A DNA stretch of 61,133 nucleotides from JAAGZL01 sp050291725 (GTDB lineage: Bacteria; Pseudomonadota; Gammaproteobacteria; Chromatiales; Chromatiaceae). Below, piece after piece: positions 9,658 to 18,541 of this stretch; position 1 is the stretch's first letter, and each line of letters opens with the position of its first letter. The stretch lies in contig JBNKKH010000033.1 of NCBI GenBank assembly GCA_050291725.1, positions 1 to 61,133 on the forward strand. Direction: 5' to 3'. Position numbers and translations under genes: made by a program. The notes under the pieces are model-generated. The model searched no databases. It was not told where the DNA came from and saw only the letters and a program-made list of their open reading frames with translations.

Positions 9658-10542
9658 ATGAGCAATGCCACCAATATCAACGCTGTAGACCGCCTGGGAC
9701 TGACCCTATTCATTGCGCTCAGCCTGCACGCTATCGGCATTCTTGGTATCAGCTTTGCGTTTGAAAAACCCAAAAAACTACCTCCAGCAGATCGCACCCT
9801 GGAGATTGTGGTAGTACATAACAAATCCACTACCAAAAAGCCTGAGAAAGCAGATTTCCTAGCTCAACACAGCCAAGAAGGTGGCGGCACCAAAAATAAA
9901 CCAGAGCGCCCCACGACCGACAGTCTGCAACCAATGACCAAGCAGGCCAACAAACCAAATCGGGTAAACACTCCAGCAATACCGCAAACAGACCCGACGG
10001 CCTCACGCAATAAAAAACTGGTCAGCACCAAGGCAAAAGCTAAGAAAAAGACACGCGACACCCCAAAGAGGCCCAAAAAGAAGCTTAAAACCTTCAACAC
10101 CACTCAACTTCTGGCCAGCACCAATCAAGAGATATCTAGACTCACGGCAGAGCTCAGTGAAAAAACTGACGCCTATGCCAAGCGTCCTCGTCGTAAGTTT
10201 GTCAGTGCCAGCACCAGGGAATACAAATACGCCAATTATCTGGATGCGTGGCGCCGCAAGGTTGAACGCATCGGCAACATCAACTACCCAGACGAAGCCA
10301 GAAGAAAAAAGCTCTATGGAAATTTGGTATTATTGGTGGCGCTACGCGCTGATGGGACCATTGTCGAAATTAAAGTAAGACGTTCATCTGGGCATAAGAC
10401 ACTAGATGATGCAGCAATCAGAATTGTACGTCTGGCTGCTCCCTACGCCCCGTTTCCCACCGAGATACGTAAAGAGACCGATATTCTGGATATCACCAGG
10501 ACTTGGCAGTTCCTAAGCGGGAACAGACTATTATCTAAATAG
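9658..10542 (+). CDS. TonB-family energy-transducing protein
   Basis: A 294-aa protein with one N-terminal membrane anchor (about residues 14-37). A long Lys/Pro/Thr-rich periplasmic spacer follows, with strings such as KAKKKTRDTPKRPKKK. The C-terminal TonB domain contains INYPDEARRKKLYGNLVLL, then LRADGTIVEIKVRRSSGHKT and LDDAAIRIVRLAAPYAPFP. TonB proteins transmit proton-motive force from ExbB/ExbD to outer-membrane receptors. Neither exbB nor exbD is near. Placement just upstream of yqgE-ruvX-pyr occurs in other gammaproteobacteria (recalled, not checked). It is probably a secondary TonB, so no symbol is given. Confidence 0.88.
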   Translation: MSNATNINAVDRLGLTLFIALSLHAIGILGISFAFEKPKKLPPADRTLEIVVVHNKSTTKKPEKADFLAQHSQEGGGTKNKPERPTTDSLQPMTKQANKPNRVNTPAIPQTDPTASRNKKLVSTKAKAKKKTRDTPKRPKKKLKTFNTTQLLASTNQEISRLTAELSEKTDAYAKRPRRKFVSASTREYKYANYLDAWRRKVERIGNINYPDEARRKKLYGNLVLLVALRADGTIVEIKVRRSSGHKTLDDAAIRIVRLAAPYAPFPTEIRKETDILDITRTWQFLSGNRLLSK

Positions 10543-10574
10543 GGGTTGCGGTATAGAAATATGCGCCCGATACT

Positions 10575-11144
10575 ATGGAAATGAACAGCAGCACAGACCT
10601 AACCAATCAATTCCTCATAGCTATGCCCAGCTTGCAGGACATGAACTTCTCCCAGACAGTTACCTACATCTGCGAGCATAATGAAGATGGTGCTATGGGT
10701 ATAGTAGTAAACCGTCCTACTAGCCTGTATCTGCATGATATTCTTGAGCAACTAGAGATCAGCGACATCAACCTGGGAGCAAGGGAGGAGTCCATCTATA
10801 TCGGTGGACCAGTGCAGACAGAGCGTGGGTTCGTGCTGCATCACGATGACAGCAGTTGGGACTCTACCCTAAAAGTCACACCTGAGATCTCTGTCACCAC
10901 ATCCAGAGATATCCTTGAGTCCATTGCTGCGGGCAGGGGACCAGACAACCACTTAGTAGCATTGGGATATGCAGGCTGGGACAGCGGGCAACTAGAAGAG
11001 GAGATATCTGCCAACTCCTGGCTAAACGGCCCAGCTGACACCCAGATAATTTTTAGCACTCCCCCTGAGTTGCGCTGGAAGGCAGCAGCACAACTGTTGG
11101 GAGTAGATATGGACCTAATTTCCGGTGATGCTGGACATGCGTAA
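10575..11144 (+). CDS. yqgE: YqgE/AlgH family protein (UPF0301)
   Basis: A 189-aa protein of the YqgE/AlgH family. It has the conserved start NQFLIAMPSLQDMNFSQTV, then GAMGIVVNRPTS, IYIGGPVQTERGFVLH and the C-terminal ALGYAGWDSGQLEEEI. The biochemical role is not established. Linkage to ruvX (yqgF) is widespread and is seen here with a 48-bp gap. The start is either the ATG at 10575 or the in-frame ATG two codons on (10581). Neither has a strong ribosome site. Confidence 0.93.
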   Translation: MEMNSSTDLTNQFLIAMPSLQDMNFSQTVTYICEHNEDGAMGIVVNRPTSLYLHDILEQLEISDINLGAREESIYIGGPVQTERGFVLHHDDSSWDSTLKVTPEISVTTSRDILESIAAGRGPDNHLVALGYAGWDSGQLEEEISANSWLNGPADTQIIFSTPPELRWKAAAQLLGVDMDLISGDAGHA

Positions 11145-11192
11145 GGATATAACTAAAATAGGCGCAAACCTAGAGGCCATAACCAGCATAAC

Positions 11193-11594
11193 ATGACGAC
11201 CTTACTTGGATTTGACTACGGACCGGCAAAAATAGGCGTCGCCGTTGGTCAAACCATGACAGGAACCGCCTCCCCTCTGGAAACCCTCCGTGCCATCCAG
11301 CAACGCCCAGATTGGGACGGAATAACCCGCCTCATCACTTCCTGGGAACCGCAAGAACTAGTGGTAGGACTCCCCTTCAACATGGACGATACCGAGGCAG
11401 AGCTGGCAGAAAAAGTTCGCCGCTTCGCAAGACAGCTTGAAGGGAGGTATCATCTTAAGGTACATCTGATAGATGAACGCCTAACCTCAATAGAGGCTAA
11501 AAATACATTAGCGCGCAAACCGAAAAAAATTGAAGAACTGGACACCATAGCGGCACAACTAATCTTGGAAACATGGCTAAGTGAGCAACACTAA
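11193..11594 (+). CDS. ruvX: Pre-16S rRNA nuclease YqgF (RuvX)
   Basis: A 133-aa RNase H-like protein that matures the 5' end of 16S rRNA. The family motifs are in order: LLGFDYGPAKIGVAVGQ with the first catalytic Asp, ELVVGLPFNMDDTE, LIDERLTSIEA, and DTIAAQLILETWL carrying the last acidic residue. Length is normal for the family. The stop overlaps the likely start of pyrR by 14 bases, so the two are probably translated from one message. Confidence 0.94.
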   Translation: MTTLLGFDYGPAKIGVAVGQTMTGTASPLETLRAIQQRPDWDGITRLITSWEPQELVVGLPFNMDDTEAELAEKVRRFARQLEGRYHLKVHLIDERLTSIEAKNTLARKPKKIEELDTIAAQLILETWLSEQH

Positions 11595-12138
11595 CTACTA
11601 CATGCAGGCGCAAGAGATAGAGGGACTGATCAACGAAATGCATCAGGCCATCAAAACCCGTCTGGACATGCAAAACATAACCAACCCAGCAATCATAGGT
11701 ATACACACAGGAGGAGTCTGGCTGGCAGAGCGGTTACATCAGATGCTCTCAATTGAAGAACCTATGGGCATATTGGATATATCCTTCTATCGGGATGATT
11801 TCTCACGCGTAGGGGTTAATCCTGAGGTACGCCCTTCCAATATCTCATTTGAGGTGGAAGACCAACATATTATCCTGGTGGATGACGTACTACAGACAGG
11901 ACGTACTATCCGCGCAGCCATGAATGAGATATTCGACTTCGGTCGCCCAGCCTCCATCACCCTGGTCACCCTAGTAGAGAGGGGAGGACGGGAACTACCG
12001 ATCCAACCCAACGTTGTGGGTATCCGCCCACCTCTAAACCAGTACCAACATATAACACTCATAGGGCCAGACCCACTGAGTCTGGTTATTAACGATGCTA
12101 GAGAAGAAACGGAAGAACAAGGAGGTTCTGATGACTGA
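11581..12138 (+). CDS. pyrR: PyrR-like phosphoribosyltransferase (bifunctional pyrimidine regulator type)
   Basis: A 185-aa type I phosphoribosyltransferase with the PRPP loop ILVDDVLQTGRTIRAAMNEI and a PyrR-like IGIHTGGVWLAERL region. In Gram-positives PyrR is an RNA-binding attenuator with uracil phosphoribosyltransferase activity. In gammaproteobacteria it commonly precedes pyrBC', as here, and its regulatory role is less clear. The start shown is a GTG inside ruvX. An in-frame ATG at 11602 is an alternative that starts closer to the conserved region. The gene overlaps pyrB by 8 bp. Confidence 0.9.
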   Translation: MSNTNYYMQAQEIEGLINEMHQAIKTRLDMQNITNPAIIGIHTGGVWLAERLHQMLSIEEPMGILDISFYRDDFSRVGVNPEVRPSNISFEVEDQHIILVDDVLQTGRTIRAAMNEIFDFGRPASITLVTLVERGGRELPIQPNVVGIRPPLNQYQHITLIGPDPLSLVINDAREETEEQGGSDD

Positions 12139-13120
12139 TAGCAATAACAGCACCAATCTCCAGCTCGACTCAGAAGGAAAACTACATCACTTCATATCCA
12201 TCGATGGACTAAGCAAAAAGCTGCTGATCGAGATTCTAGATACAGCTGAGTCTTTCACCGGGGTATCAGAGAGAACAGTAAAAAAGGTTCCTCTACTGCG
12301 CGGCAAAGTTATAACTAATCTCTTCTTCGAGACCAGCACCCGCACTCGCACCACCTTTGAGCTTGCTGCAAAACGGCTTTCTGCTGACATACTGAATCTC
12401 AACATAAACACTTCATCTACCTCAAAGGGAGAAACCCTGCTGGATACCCTCCGCAACTTAGAGGCGATGCACAGTAACATGTTTATAGTAAGGCACCGCG
12501 ACAGTGGCGCAGCCAACTTCATTGCCAGCCATGTAGATCCTAATATAAGCGTCATCAATGCTGGTGATGGCCGCCACTCCCACCCCACTCAGGCTATGCT
12601 GGACATGTTCACTATCCGACGGCATAAGAAACAGATTGAAGGGCTGAAGGTTGCCATAGTTGGAGATATCCTGCACTCACGGGTCGCCCGCTCCCAAATC
12701 CTAGCTCTCAATACCCTAGGAGCAGAAGAGGTGCGGGTAATTGCACCTAAAACCCTGCTGCCGGCTAATGCAGAATTACTCGGAGTAAAAGTATTCCACG
12801 ATCTGGAACAGGGCATAAGTGATGTAGATGTTGTCATCATGCTGCGCCTGCAAAAAGAGCGCATGGGCGGCGCCATGCTTCCCAGTGAGCATGAGTATTT
12901 CCAACTATACGGCCTTACAGACAAGCGCCTGGAAGCAGCAAAAACTGACGCCATAGTTATGCACCCTGGACCTATCAACCGAGGTGTTGAAATGACATCA
13001 CAAGTAGCAGACGGGCCAAGATCGGTAATCCTGCAGCAGGTAAGTTTTGGAATAGCGGTGCGCATGGCAGTCATGTCCCTGGCCATGGGAACCAAGAAAC
13101 CTGGAGCCAAAAAGAGATGA
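12131..13120 (+). CDS. pyrB: Aspartate carbamoyltransferase catalytic subunit
   Basis: A 329-aa transcarbamylase that makes carbamoyl-aspartate, the first committed pyrimidine step. Carbamoyl-phosphate site residues STRTRTTFE (about 69-77) are present, followed by STSKGETLLDTLRNLEAM, the HPTQAMLDMF loop and MLRLQKERMGG. I chose the ATG at 12131 because a perfect GGAGG lies at 12121-12125. An upstream in-frame ATG at 12095 is inside pyrR and less likely. The protein is longer at the N-terminus than E. coli PyrB, as in the class A enzymes of Pseudomonas, which need PyrC' for assembly. The stop overlaps pyrC' by four bases. Confidence 0.95.
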   Translation: MTDSNNSTNLQLDSEGKLHHFISIDGLSKKLLIEILDTAESFTGVSERTVKKVPLLRGKVITNLFFETSTRTRTTFELAAKRLSADILNLNINTSSTSKGETLLDTLRNLEAMHSNMFIVRHRDSGAANFIASHVDPNISVINAGDGRHSHPTQAMLDMFTIRRHKKQIEGLKVAIVGDILHSRVARSQILALNTLGAEEVRVIAPKTLLPANAELLGVKVFHDLEQGISDVDVVIMLRLQKERMGGAMLPSEHEYFQLYGLTDKRLEAAKTDAIVMHPGPINRGVEMTSQVADGPRSVILQQVSFGIAVRMAVMSLAMGTKKPGAKKR

Positions 13121-14403
13121 GCCAGGCAAACACAATTGAAATAATAAATGGGCACCTCATTGACCCAGCCAATAATATTGACGGCAACAAGGATATTTTC
13201 ATTGAAGACGGCAGAGTCTGCGCTATTGGCAGTGCTCCCGCTGGCTTCAAGGCCGATTTAACTATTGATGCCAAAGGGCAGATAGTTTGTCCAGGACTGG
13301 TTGATCTCAGCGCCCGCATGCGTGAGCCAGGCCAGGAACACAAGGCAACCATAGAGAGTGAAACTAGGGCTGCCGCAAAAGGGGGCATCACCACCATATG
13401 TTGCCCACCGGATACTGACCCAGTTATCGACACCCCGGCTGTAGCCAGCATGATCTACAACAAGAGCCTAAAAATTGGTCATGCCAGAATTCTACCTATC
13501 GGCGCCCTCACCCAGGGACTAGAAGGCAACCAACTCAGTGAAATGGTAGCCCTAACCAGCTCAGGGTGCCCAGTTCTCAGCAACGCCTATGCGCCTCTAG
13601 CCAACACTCTGGTGGAGAGACGCGCCCTAGAATATGCCGCCACTTTCGGAATAACTATCTTCATACGCCCTGAAGATAGACACCTACGCGACAATGGCTG
13701 CGTACACGAAGGTCCAGTCAGCGCTAGACTTGGACTGCCTGGAATACCTGAGGCTGCTGAAAGTGTTGCAGTCGCCAGAGACTTAGCCCTGGCAGCCCAT
13801 ACCGACTGCACAATACATTTCCACGCTATCTCCACTGCTACAGCTCTGAAGATGATCACTGAAGCACAAAAGAGAGGAACGCCGATAACAGCCGGCGTTG
13901 CCGCCCACCAACTGCACCTTACAGAAGAGTGCATCGAAGGTTTTAATAGTAACTGCCACGTAATTCCTCCGTTGCGTACCAAAGAAGACCGAGAGCAGTT
14001 ACGGCAAGGCGTGGCCAGCGGAGTAGTGAAGGCTATTTGCTCTGATCACCAACCCCATGAACCGGATGCTAAAGAGCTTCCTTTCCCCTCGACTACTCCA
14101 GGCATATCTTCCATTGAGACTCTGTTGGGTCTCACTCTAAAACTGGTGGATGAGGGGGCGATTAAAATGGCCGACGCCATCGCCAGAATAACCAGCGGAC
14201 CGGCTGATATCCTCGGCCTGCCATTGGGACAGCTGGGAGTGGGAGCGGATGCTGATGTATGTATCTTCGATCCAAACAGAAGCTGGACGCTGCAGGCAGA
14301 GACCATGCTTAGCGCCGGAAAAAACACCCCATTTCTTGGACAGGAGTTTAAAGGAGAGGTAACTCATACCCTGTTCCAGGGCAACCTAGTTTACCAAGCT
14401 TAA
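13117..14403 (+). CDS. pyrC': Dihydroorotase-like protein, probably inactive (PyrC')
   Basis: A 428-aa amidohydrolase-fold protein of the type I dihydroorotase family. Active members carry D-x-H-x-H-x-R after strand 1. Here residues 63-69 read DLSARMR, so both metal-binding histidines are replaced (S65 and R67). A later D-H pair is kept (SDHQPHE). This pattern matches the pseudo-dihydroorotase of pseudomonads, which has no catalytic activity and is a structural partner of PyrB in a dodecameric complex. The ATGA overlap with pyrB gives equal translation, as expected of a complex. A functional pyrC should exist elsewhere in the genome (inference). Confidence 0.92.
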   Translation: MSQANTIEIINGHLIDPANNIDGNKDIFIEDGRVCAIGSAPAGFKADLTIDAKGQIVCPGLVDLSARMREPGQEHKATIESETRAAAKGGITTICCPPDTDPVIDTPAVASMIYNKSLKIGHARILPIGALTQGLEGNQLSEMVALTSSGCPVLSNAYAPLANTLVERRALEYAATFGITIFIRPEDRHLRDNGCVHEGPVSARLGLPGIPEAAESVAVARDLALAAHTDCTIHFHAISTATALKMITEAQKRGTPITAGVAAHQLHLTEECIEGFNSNCHVIPPLRTKEDREQLRQGVASGVVKAICSDHQPHEPDAKELPFPSTTPGISSIETLLGLTLKLVDEGAIKMADAIARITSGPADILGLPLGQLGVGADADVCIFDPNRSWTLQAETMLSAGKNTPFLGQEFKGEVTHTLFQGNLVYQA

Positions 14404-14407
14404 GTTT

Positions 14408-15295
14408 ATGCCAATTGCCGAAAAGAGACATCGTGACACTATCTTCGTAGAGGATGCCGAGATCCTTAGCCATGAGGAGTTTGCGGGAGAACAGTTTCTG
14501 CTTCGCCTTAAGGCCCCAGAGTGTGCAGCCAACGCCAAACCTGGCAGCTTTGCTCATCTCCAGTGCAGCCCACAGAGACCTCTGCGCAGACCTATATCCA
14601 TAATGCGCGTATCTCCCACAGAGGGCTGGGTAGATTTTTTGTACAAAAAAGTCGGTCAAGGTACTACTCTACTGGCAACGCGCAAGGTGGGAGAGTGCAT
14701 AAATATCATGGGGCCTATCGGCAACCCGTTTCAGATCCATTCTGAGCGGCCGCGTCCGCTCATGATTGGCGGCGGGGTGGGTCTTCCTCCCATGGTTTTT
14801 CTGGCAGAAACTATTTACCAGAACAGAGAAATAAATCCGTTTGTCATACTTGGCTCTGAAGTACCCTTCCCTTTTAAACCACGCCCATCGGAGACAGTGG
14901 TTACCGGCATTCATCAAGATACAATTGCCAGCATGCCCCTGCTGGAGGATTGGGGCGTAACCAACCGATTGGCCTCTCTGCAAGGATATCCTGGATGCTT
15001 TAACGGCTATGTTACTGACCTGGCCAGGCTCTGGCTAGACTCACTGGATAGCTCTATCCACTCTCAGATCGAGGTGTTTGCCTGTGGACCCCACCCCATG
15101 CTTGAGGCTGTTGCCAAGCTGTGCCAAGAGTATAACCTACCCTGCCAAATCTCACTTGAAGAGTATATGGCCTGTGGCGTTGGGGGCTGCGCCGGATGTG
15201 TTGTTCAGGTGGAAGAGGGAAATAACTTGGCTATGCGGAGAGTATGTGTAGACGGCCCGGTGTTTGATGCCAAGAAGGTATTCAGGAATCTTTGA
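14408..15295 (+). CDS. PyrK-like dihydroorotate dehydrogenase electron-transfer subunit
   Basis: A 295-aa ferredoxin-reductase-fold protein. The FAD-binding stretch is RPLRRPISIMRV, the NAD(P)-binding loop is MIGGGVGLPPMVFLAE, and a C-terminal [2Fe-2S] site uses C256, C261, C264 and C280 (MACGVGGCAGCVV and then RRVCVDGPVF). This is the architecture of PyrK, which passes electrons from class 1B dihydroorotate dehydrogenase to NAD+. No pyrD lies alongside, so the partner is unknown from this window. It starts 4 bp after pyrC', so it belongs to the pyr operon and a pyrimidine role is likely. Confidence 0.85.
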   Translation: MPIAEKRHRDTIFVEDAEILSHEEFAGEQFLLRLKAPECAANAKPGSFAHLQCSPQRPLRRPISIMRVSPTEGWVDFLYKKVGQGTTLLATRKVGECINIMGPIGNPFQIHSERPRPLMIGGGVGLPPMVFLAETIYQNREINPFVILGSEVPFPFKPRPSETVVTGIHQDTIASMPLLEDWGVTNRLASLQGYPGCFNGYVTDLARLWLDSLDSSIHSQIEVFACGPHPMLEAVAKLCQEYNLPCQISLEEYMACGVGGCAGCVVQVEEGNNLAMRRVCVDGPVFDAKKVFRNL

Positions 15296-15318
15296 TTGAG
15301 TCCATAATCACCGAGACG

Positions 15319-15347
15319 CTACCCCTGCATCTTACGATGCAAGGTAG
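15319..15347. other. Hairpin between convergent pyrK-like gene and pilU
   Basis: An inverted repeat with arms CTACCCCTGCATC and GATGCAAGGTAG flanks a TTAC loop in the short gap between convergent genes. The stem is near-perfect with one bulge. No T-run follows on either strand, so a classical intrinsic terminator is not supported. It may act as an RNA 3'-end stabiliser or a weak bidirectional terminator. Confidence 0.4.
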
Positions 15348-15376
15348 ATAATCACCGGACTTGATCAGCCCCCCCC

Positions 15377-16504
15377 TTACAAATTATCTTCGTGTACCAG
15401 AGAGATGTCATCCATATCCACTGAAGTTTGATCAACATCTCCACTTCCTAGCTTAATCATGAGACGCACTTCATTAGCTGAATCGGCATGCAGAATTGCG
15501 TCATCGTGGGTAATCTCACCCTCTGAATAGAGGGCATACAGGGCTTGATCAAACGTCGTCATTCCGTGTTCAGTGGAACGCTTCATCAAATCCTTAAGCT
15601 TATGGATTTCTCCTTTACGGATAAGATCAGCAGCTAGAGGCGTGTTAATTAGAACCTCAACAACAGGTCTTCTACTTTTGCCATCAGGACGACGTATAAG
15701 TTGTTGTGCTACTACCGCGCGTAGGTTCAGAGAGAGATCCATGAAAACCTGGTTGTGTCGATCCTCTGGGAAGAAGTTGATAATCCGGTCCATGGCCTGA
15801 TTGGCATTATTCGCGTGCAGAGTAGAGAGACAGAGGTGGCCAGTCTCAGCGAAGGCTATAGCAAGCTCCATGGTTTCACGAGTGCGAATCTCTCCGATGA
15901 GAATTACATCAGGAGCCTGGCGCAGAGTGTTTTTTAGAGCAATCTCATAGGACTCGGTATCTATTCCTACTTCGCGCTGAGTGACAATACAACCAGAATG
16001 ATTATGAGTGTACTCTATAGGATCTTCAACCGAAACAATATGTCCACTGCTGTTTTTATTCCGATACTCCAACATAGATGCAAGAGATGTAGATTTACCT
16101 GTACCGGTTGCGCCCACGAACATAACCAGCCCACGTTTAGTCATGGCCAGATCTTTAAGGATCGGCGGCAACAGTAGGTCTTCCATTGCTGGGATATGGT
16201 TTTCGATCCGTCGTAACACCATACCAACTGAGTCACGCTGAATAAAAGAGCTTACCCGGAAGCGACCAACACCTTTAGCACTAATAGCAAAGTTGCATTC
16301 ATTAGTATTAGTGAACTCCTCTCTCTGCGCCGGAGTCATTAAACCAAATACCAGTTCTCTAGTCTGATCTTCCGTTAACTTGGCCTTCGATATAGGAGTT
16401 ATACGTCCGTGCACTTTTATACTGGGAGGCATACCAACCGTTATAAATAGGTCAGAAGCCTTCTTTTCACTCATAAGTTTGAGAATACCGTTAAAATCCA
16501 TCAC
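15377..16504 (-). CDS. pilU: Type IV pilus retraction ATPase PilU
   Basis: A 375-aa GspE-family ATPase. It has the N-terminal PilT-like domain (SDLFITVGMPPSIKVHG), Walker A GATGTGKST at 131-139, the Asp box with VSVEDPIEYTH, Walker B ILIGEIRTRETM, and the His box GHLCLSTLHANNANQAMDRI. The C-terminal acidic tail (DDISLVHEDNL) is typical of PilU rather than PilT. PilU is an accessory retraction motor acting with PilT at the inner membrane. It lies 33 bp downstream of pilT on the same strand and is presumably cotranscribed. Confidence 0.93.
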   Translation of the reverse strand: MMDFNGILKLMSEKKASDLFITVGMPPSIKVHGRITPISKAKLTEDQTRELVFGLMTPAQREEFTNTNECNFAISAKGVGRFRVSSFIQRDSVGMVLRRIENHIPAMEDLLLPPILKDLAMTKRGLVMFVGATGTGKSTSLASMLEYRNKNSSGHIVSVEDPIEYTHNHSGCIVTQREVGIDTESYEIALKNTLRQAPDVILIGEIRTRETMELAIAFAETGHLCLSTLHANNANQAMDRIINFFPEDRHNQVFMDLSLNLRAVVAQQLIRRPDGKSRRPVVEVLINTPLAADLIRKGEIHKLKDLMKRSTEHGMTTFDQALYALYSEGEITHDDAILHADSANEVRLMIKLGSGDVDQTSVDMDDISLVHEDNL

Positions 16505-16537
16505 TTTCTCCAGAACTTAATCTTTATCACCGAATCA

Positions 16538-17575
16538 TTATGTAAACAGATCTTTATTCACTGCCTTTACGCGAGCATCCAGACGACTGATCATGCCTTT
16601 CTTCACAATCTCCTGCAGGTGCTGATCCAGAGTCTGCATTCCGGCCGCTTGACCAGTCTGAATAGCTGAATACATCTGGGCCACCTTGTCTTCACGGATC
16701 AAGTTTCTAATAGCAGGAGTTCCTATCATTATCTCCCAGGCGGCAGTACGTCCACCACCTATCTTTTTCAGCAGCGTCTGAGCAATTACTGCACGCAGAG
16801 ATTCCGACAACATAGATCGCACCATACTTTTCTCACCGGCCGGGAACACATCAATGATACGATCGATGGTCTTGGCAGCAGAACTGGTGTGCAGCGTTCC
16901 AAATACCAGATGGCCGGTCTCAGCAGCAGTCAATGCCAGGCGTATGGTTTCCAGATCACGCAACTCACCCACCAGTATAATATCCGGGTCTTCACGTAGC
17001 GCTGAACGTAGGGCCTCGGCGAAACCCAAAGTATCCCGATGCACCTCACGTTGATTTATCAAACACTTCTTACTGGTGTGGACAAACTCAATAGGATCTT
17101 CAATGGTTAGAATGTGAGCATAGTCGTTGTCGTTCTTGTAATCCATCATCGCAGCAAGCGTAGTAGATTTACCAGATCCGGTCGGCCCGGTTACCAATAC
17201 CAAACCACGCGGCACATCAACTATGTCCCTGAAGGTACCAGGGCAACCCAAGTCATCCAAGGTTAATACTTTCGAGGGGATAGTTCTGAATACAGCACTA
17301 GCTCCCCGATCCTGGTTAAATGCATTGACACGGAAACGCGCCAACCCTGGTATCTCAAATGAAAAATCAGTCTCAAAAAACTCTTCGAAATCTTTTCGCT
17401 GCTTGTCATTCATGATGTCGTAAACCAGGGCATGAACAACCTTATGTTCCAACTCCGGAACGTTTATGCGGCGAATATCACCATCCACCCGAATCATCGG
17501 AGGCAGACCAGCAGACAGATGCAAATCTGATGCGTTATGTTTTACACTAAAAGCCAGAAGTTCAGCAATATCCAT
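16538..17575 (-). CDS. pilT: Type IV pilus retraction ATPase PilT
   Basis: A 345-aa hexameric motor ATPase that depolymerises pili. It shows SDLHLSAGLPPMIRVDGDIR, Walker A GPTGSGKST at 130-138, LTIEDPIEFVHTSKKCLINQ, Walker B IILVGELRDLETIRLAL, and the AIRNLIRE motif near the C-terminus that is needed for retraction in PilT proteins. Length is normal. It pairs functionally with the pilGHIJ-chpA sensory operon at the left end. Divergent from yggS, a common gammaproteobacterial arrangement. Confidence 0.95.
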   Translation of the reverse strand: MDIAELLAFSVKHNASDLHLSAGLPPMIRVDGDIRRINVPELEHKVVHALVYDIMNDKQRKDFEEFFETDFSFEIPGLARFRVNAFNQDRGASAVFRTIPSKVLTLDDLGCPGTFRDIVDVPRGLVLVTGPTGSGKSTTLAAMMDYKNDNDYAHILTIEDPIEFVHTSKKCLINQREVHRDTLGFAEALRSALREDPDIILVGELRDLETIRLALTAAETGHLVFGTLHTSSAAKTIDRIIDVFPAGEKSMVRSMLSESLRAVIAQTLLKKIGGGRTAAWEIMIGTPAIRNLIREDKVAQMYSAIQTGQAAGMQTLDQHLQEIVKKGMISRLDARVKAVNKDLFT

Positions 17576-17769
17576 AGATTACTCTCCAACCGAGTTATTC
17601 TTTTTTACAGACCCTATAATAGACCCAATCCCATGATCCTTTATGACAAAGATAAAATAATCCTAACATAGGTATAACAATATTACCGGAAACTCACATT
17701 AATTTGGTTTAATATCCACCCAATAAATGTGAATAAAACCACCTTTTAAGACAACCGTTGATCTACAAA

Positions 17770-18465
17770 ATGAATCAAACCTTAAAATCCAGACTTGAAT
17801 TAGTGCGCCGCAGCATTGCACAAGCCATGTCCGATTACGCTAGACCAGAAAATTCTGTAAAACTTCTAGCTGTAAGCAAGACCCGAACTCCAGACGAAAT
17901 CATTACAGCATTCAACTGCGGACAAACATGTTTTGGTGAGAGCTATCTGCAAGAGGCATTAACCAAAATCGACCACCTCAGAGACAAAGCTATAGAGTGG
18001 CATTTTATCGGGAAGATTCAGAGCAACAAAACCAGGTCGATCGCAGAGAAATTCGACTGGGTTCACAGTATAGACAAACTGAAACATGCCAAACGCCTAA
18101 ATGATCAGCGACCAGATTCCATGGCGCCATTGAATATTTGCCTGCAAATCAATATAGACGATGAAGAATCCAAGGGCGGAATAAATCCAGAGGATGCAGC
18201 AGATTTAATCCAACAGATCAGGCAACTACCGAAACTGCAACTACAGGGCCTTATGGCTCTACCCACCCCGACCCAAAATCCAGATGAACAGCGCATAGCG
18301 TTTAGAAAATTGCGTAAGCTGAGAGACCAGCTAGCTACCACTGACTTGCCATTAGAGACACTATCTATGGGAATGTCGGGTGATATGGAGGCAGCTATTG
18401 CGGAGGGGGCTACTATTGTGAGGGTAGGAACTGCTATATTTGGACCTAGAAACTATAAACAGTAA
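17770..18465 (+). CDS. yggS: Pyridoxal-phosphate homeostasis protein YggS
   Basis: A 231-aa PLP-binding TIM-barrel protein. The PLP lysine is in KLLAVSKTRTPDEI. Other signatures are CFGESYLQEAL, EWHFIGKIQSNKTRSIAE, and LSMGMSGDMEAAIAEGATIV before the C-terminal VRVGTAIFG. These proteins buffer PLP and affect amino-acid pools and have no known catalysis. I chose the ATG at 17770 because the upstream TTG at 17758 adds only four residues. It heads the yggS-proC-yggT-yggU cluster. Confidence 0.93.
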   Translation: MNQTLKSRLELVRRSIAQAMSDYARPENSVKLLAVSKTRTPDEIITAFNCGQTCFGESYLQEALTKIDHLRDKAIEWHFIGKIQSNKTRSIAEKFDWVHSIDKLKHAKRLNDQRPDSMAPLNICLQINIDDEESKGGINPEDAADLIQQIRQLPKLQLQGLMALPTPTQNPDEQRIAFRKLRKLRDQLATTDLPLETLSMGMSGDMEAAIAEGATIVRVGTAIFGPRNYKQ

Positions 18466-18541
18466 CAGGCATTCTCCTTGGACCCAGCGGCGGTTTAGGC
18501 GAATATTTTTCAAAATCTAATGACACCTGACTAGAGTAAAA

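Noticed and set aside
12095..12130. Longer PyrB start
   Set aside because: The ATG at 12095 is within pyrR and lacks a ribosome site, whereas 12131 has GGAGG directly upstream.
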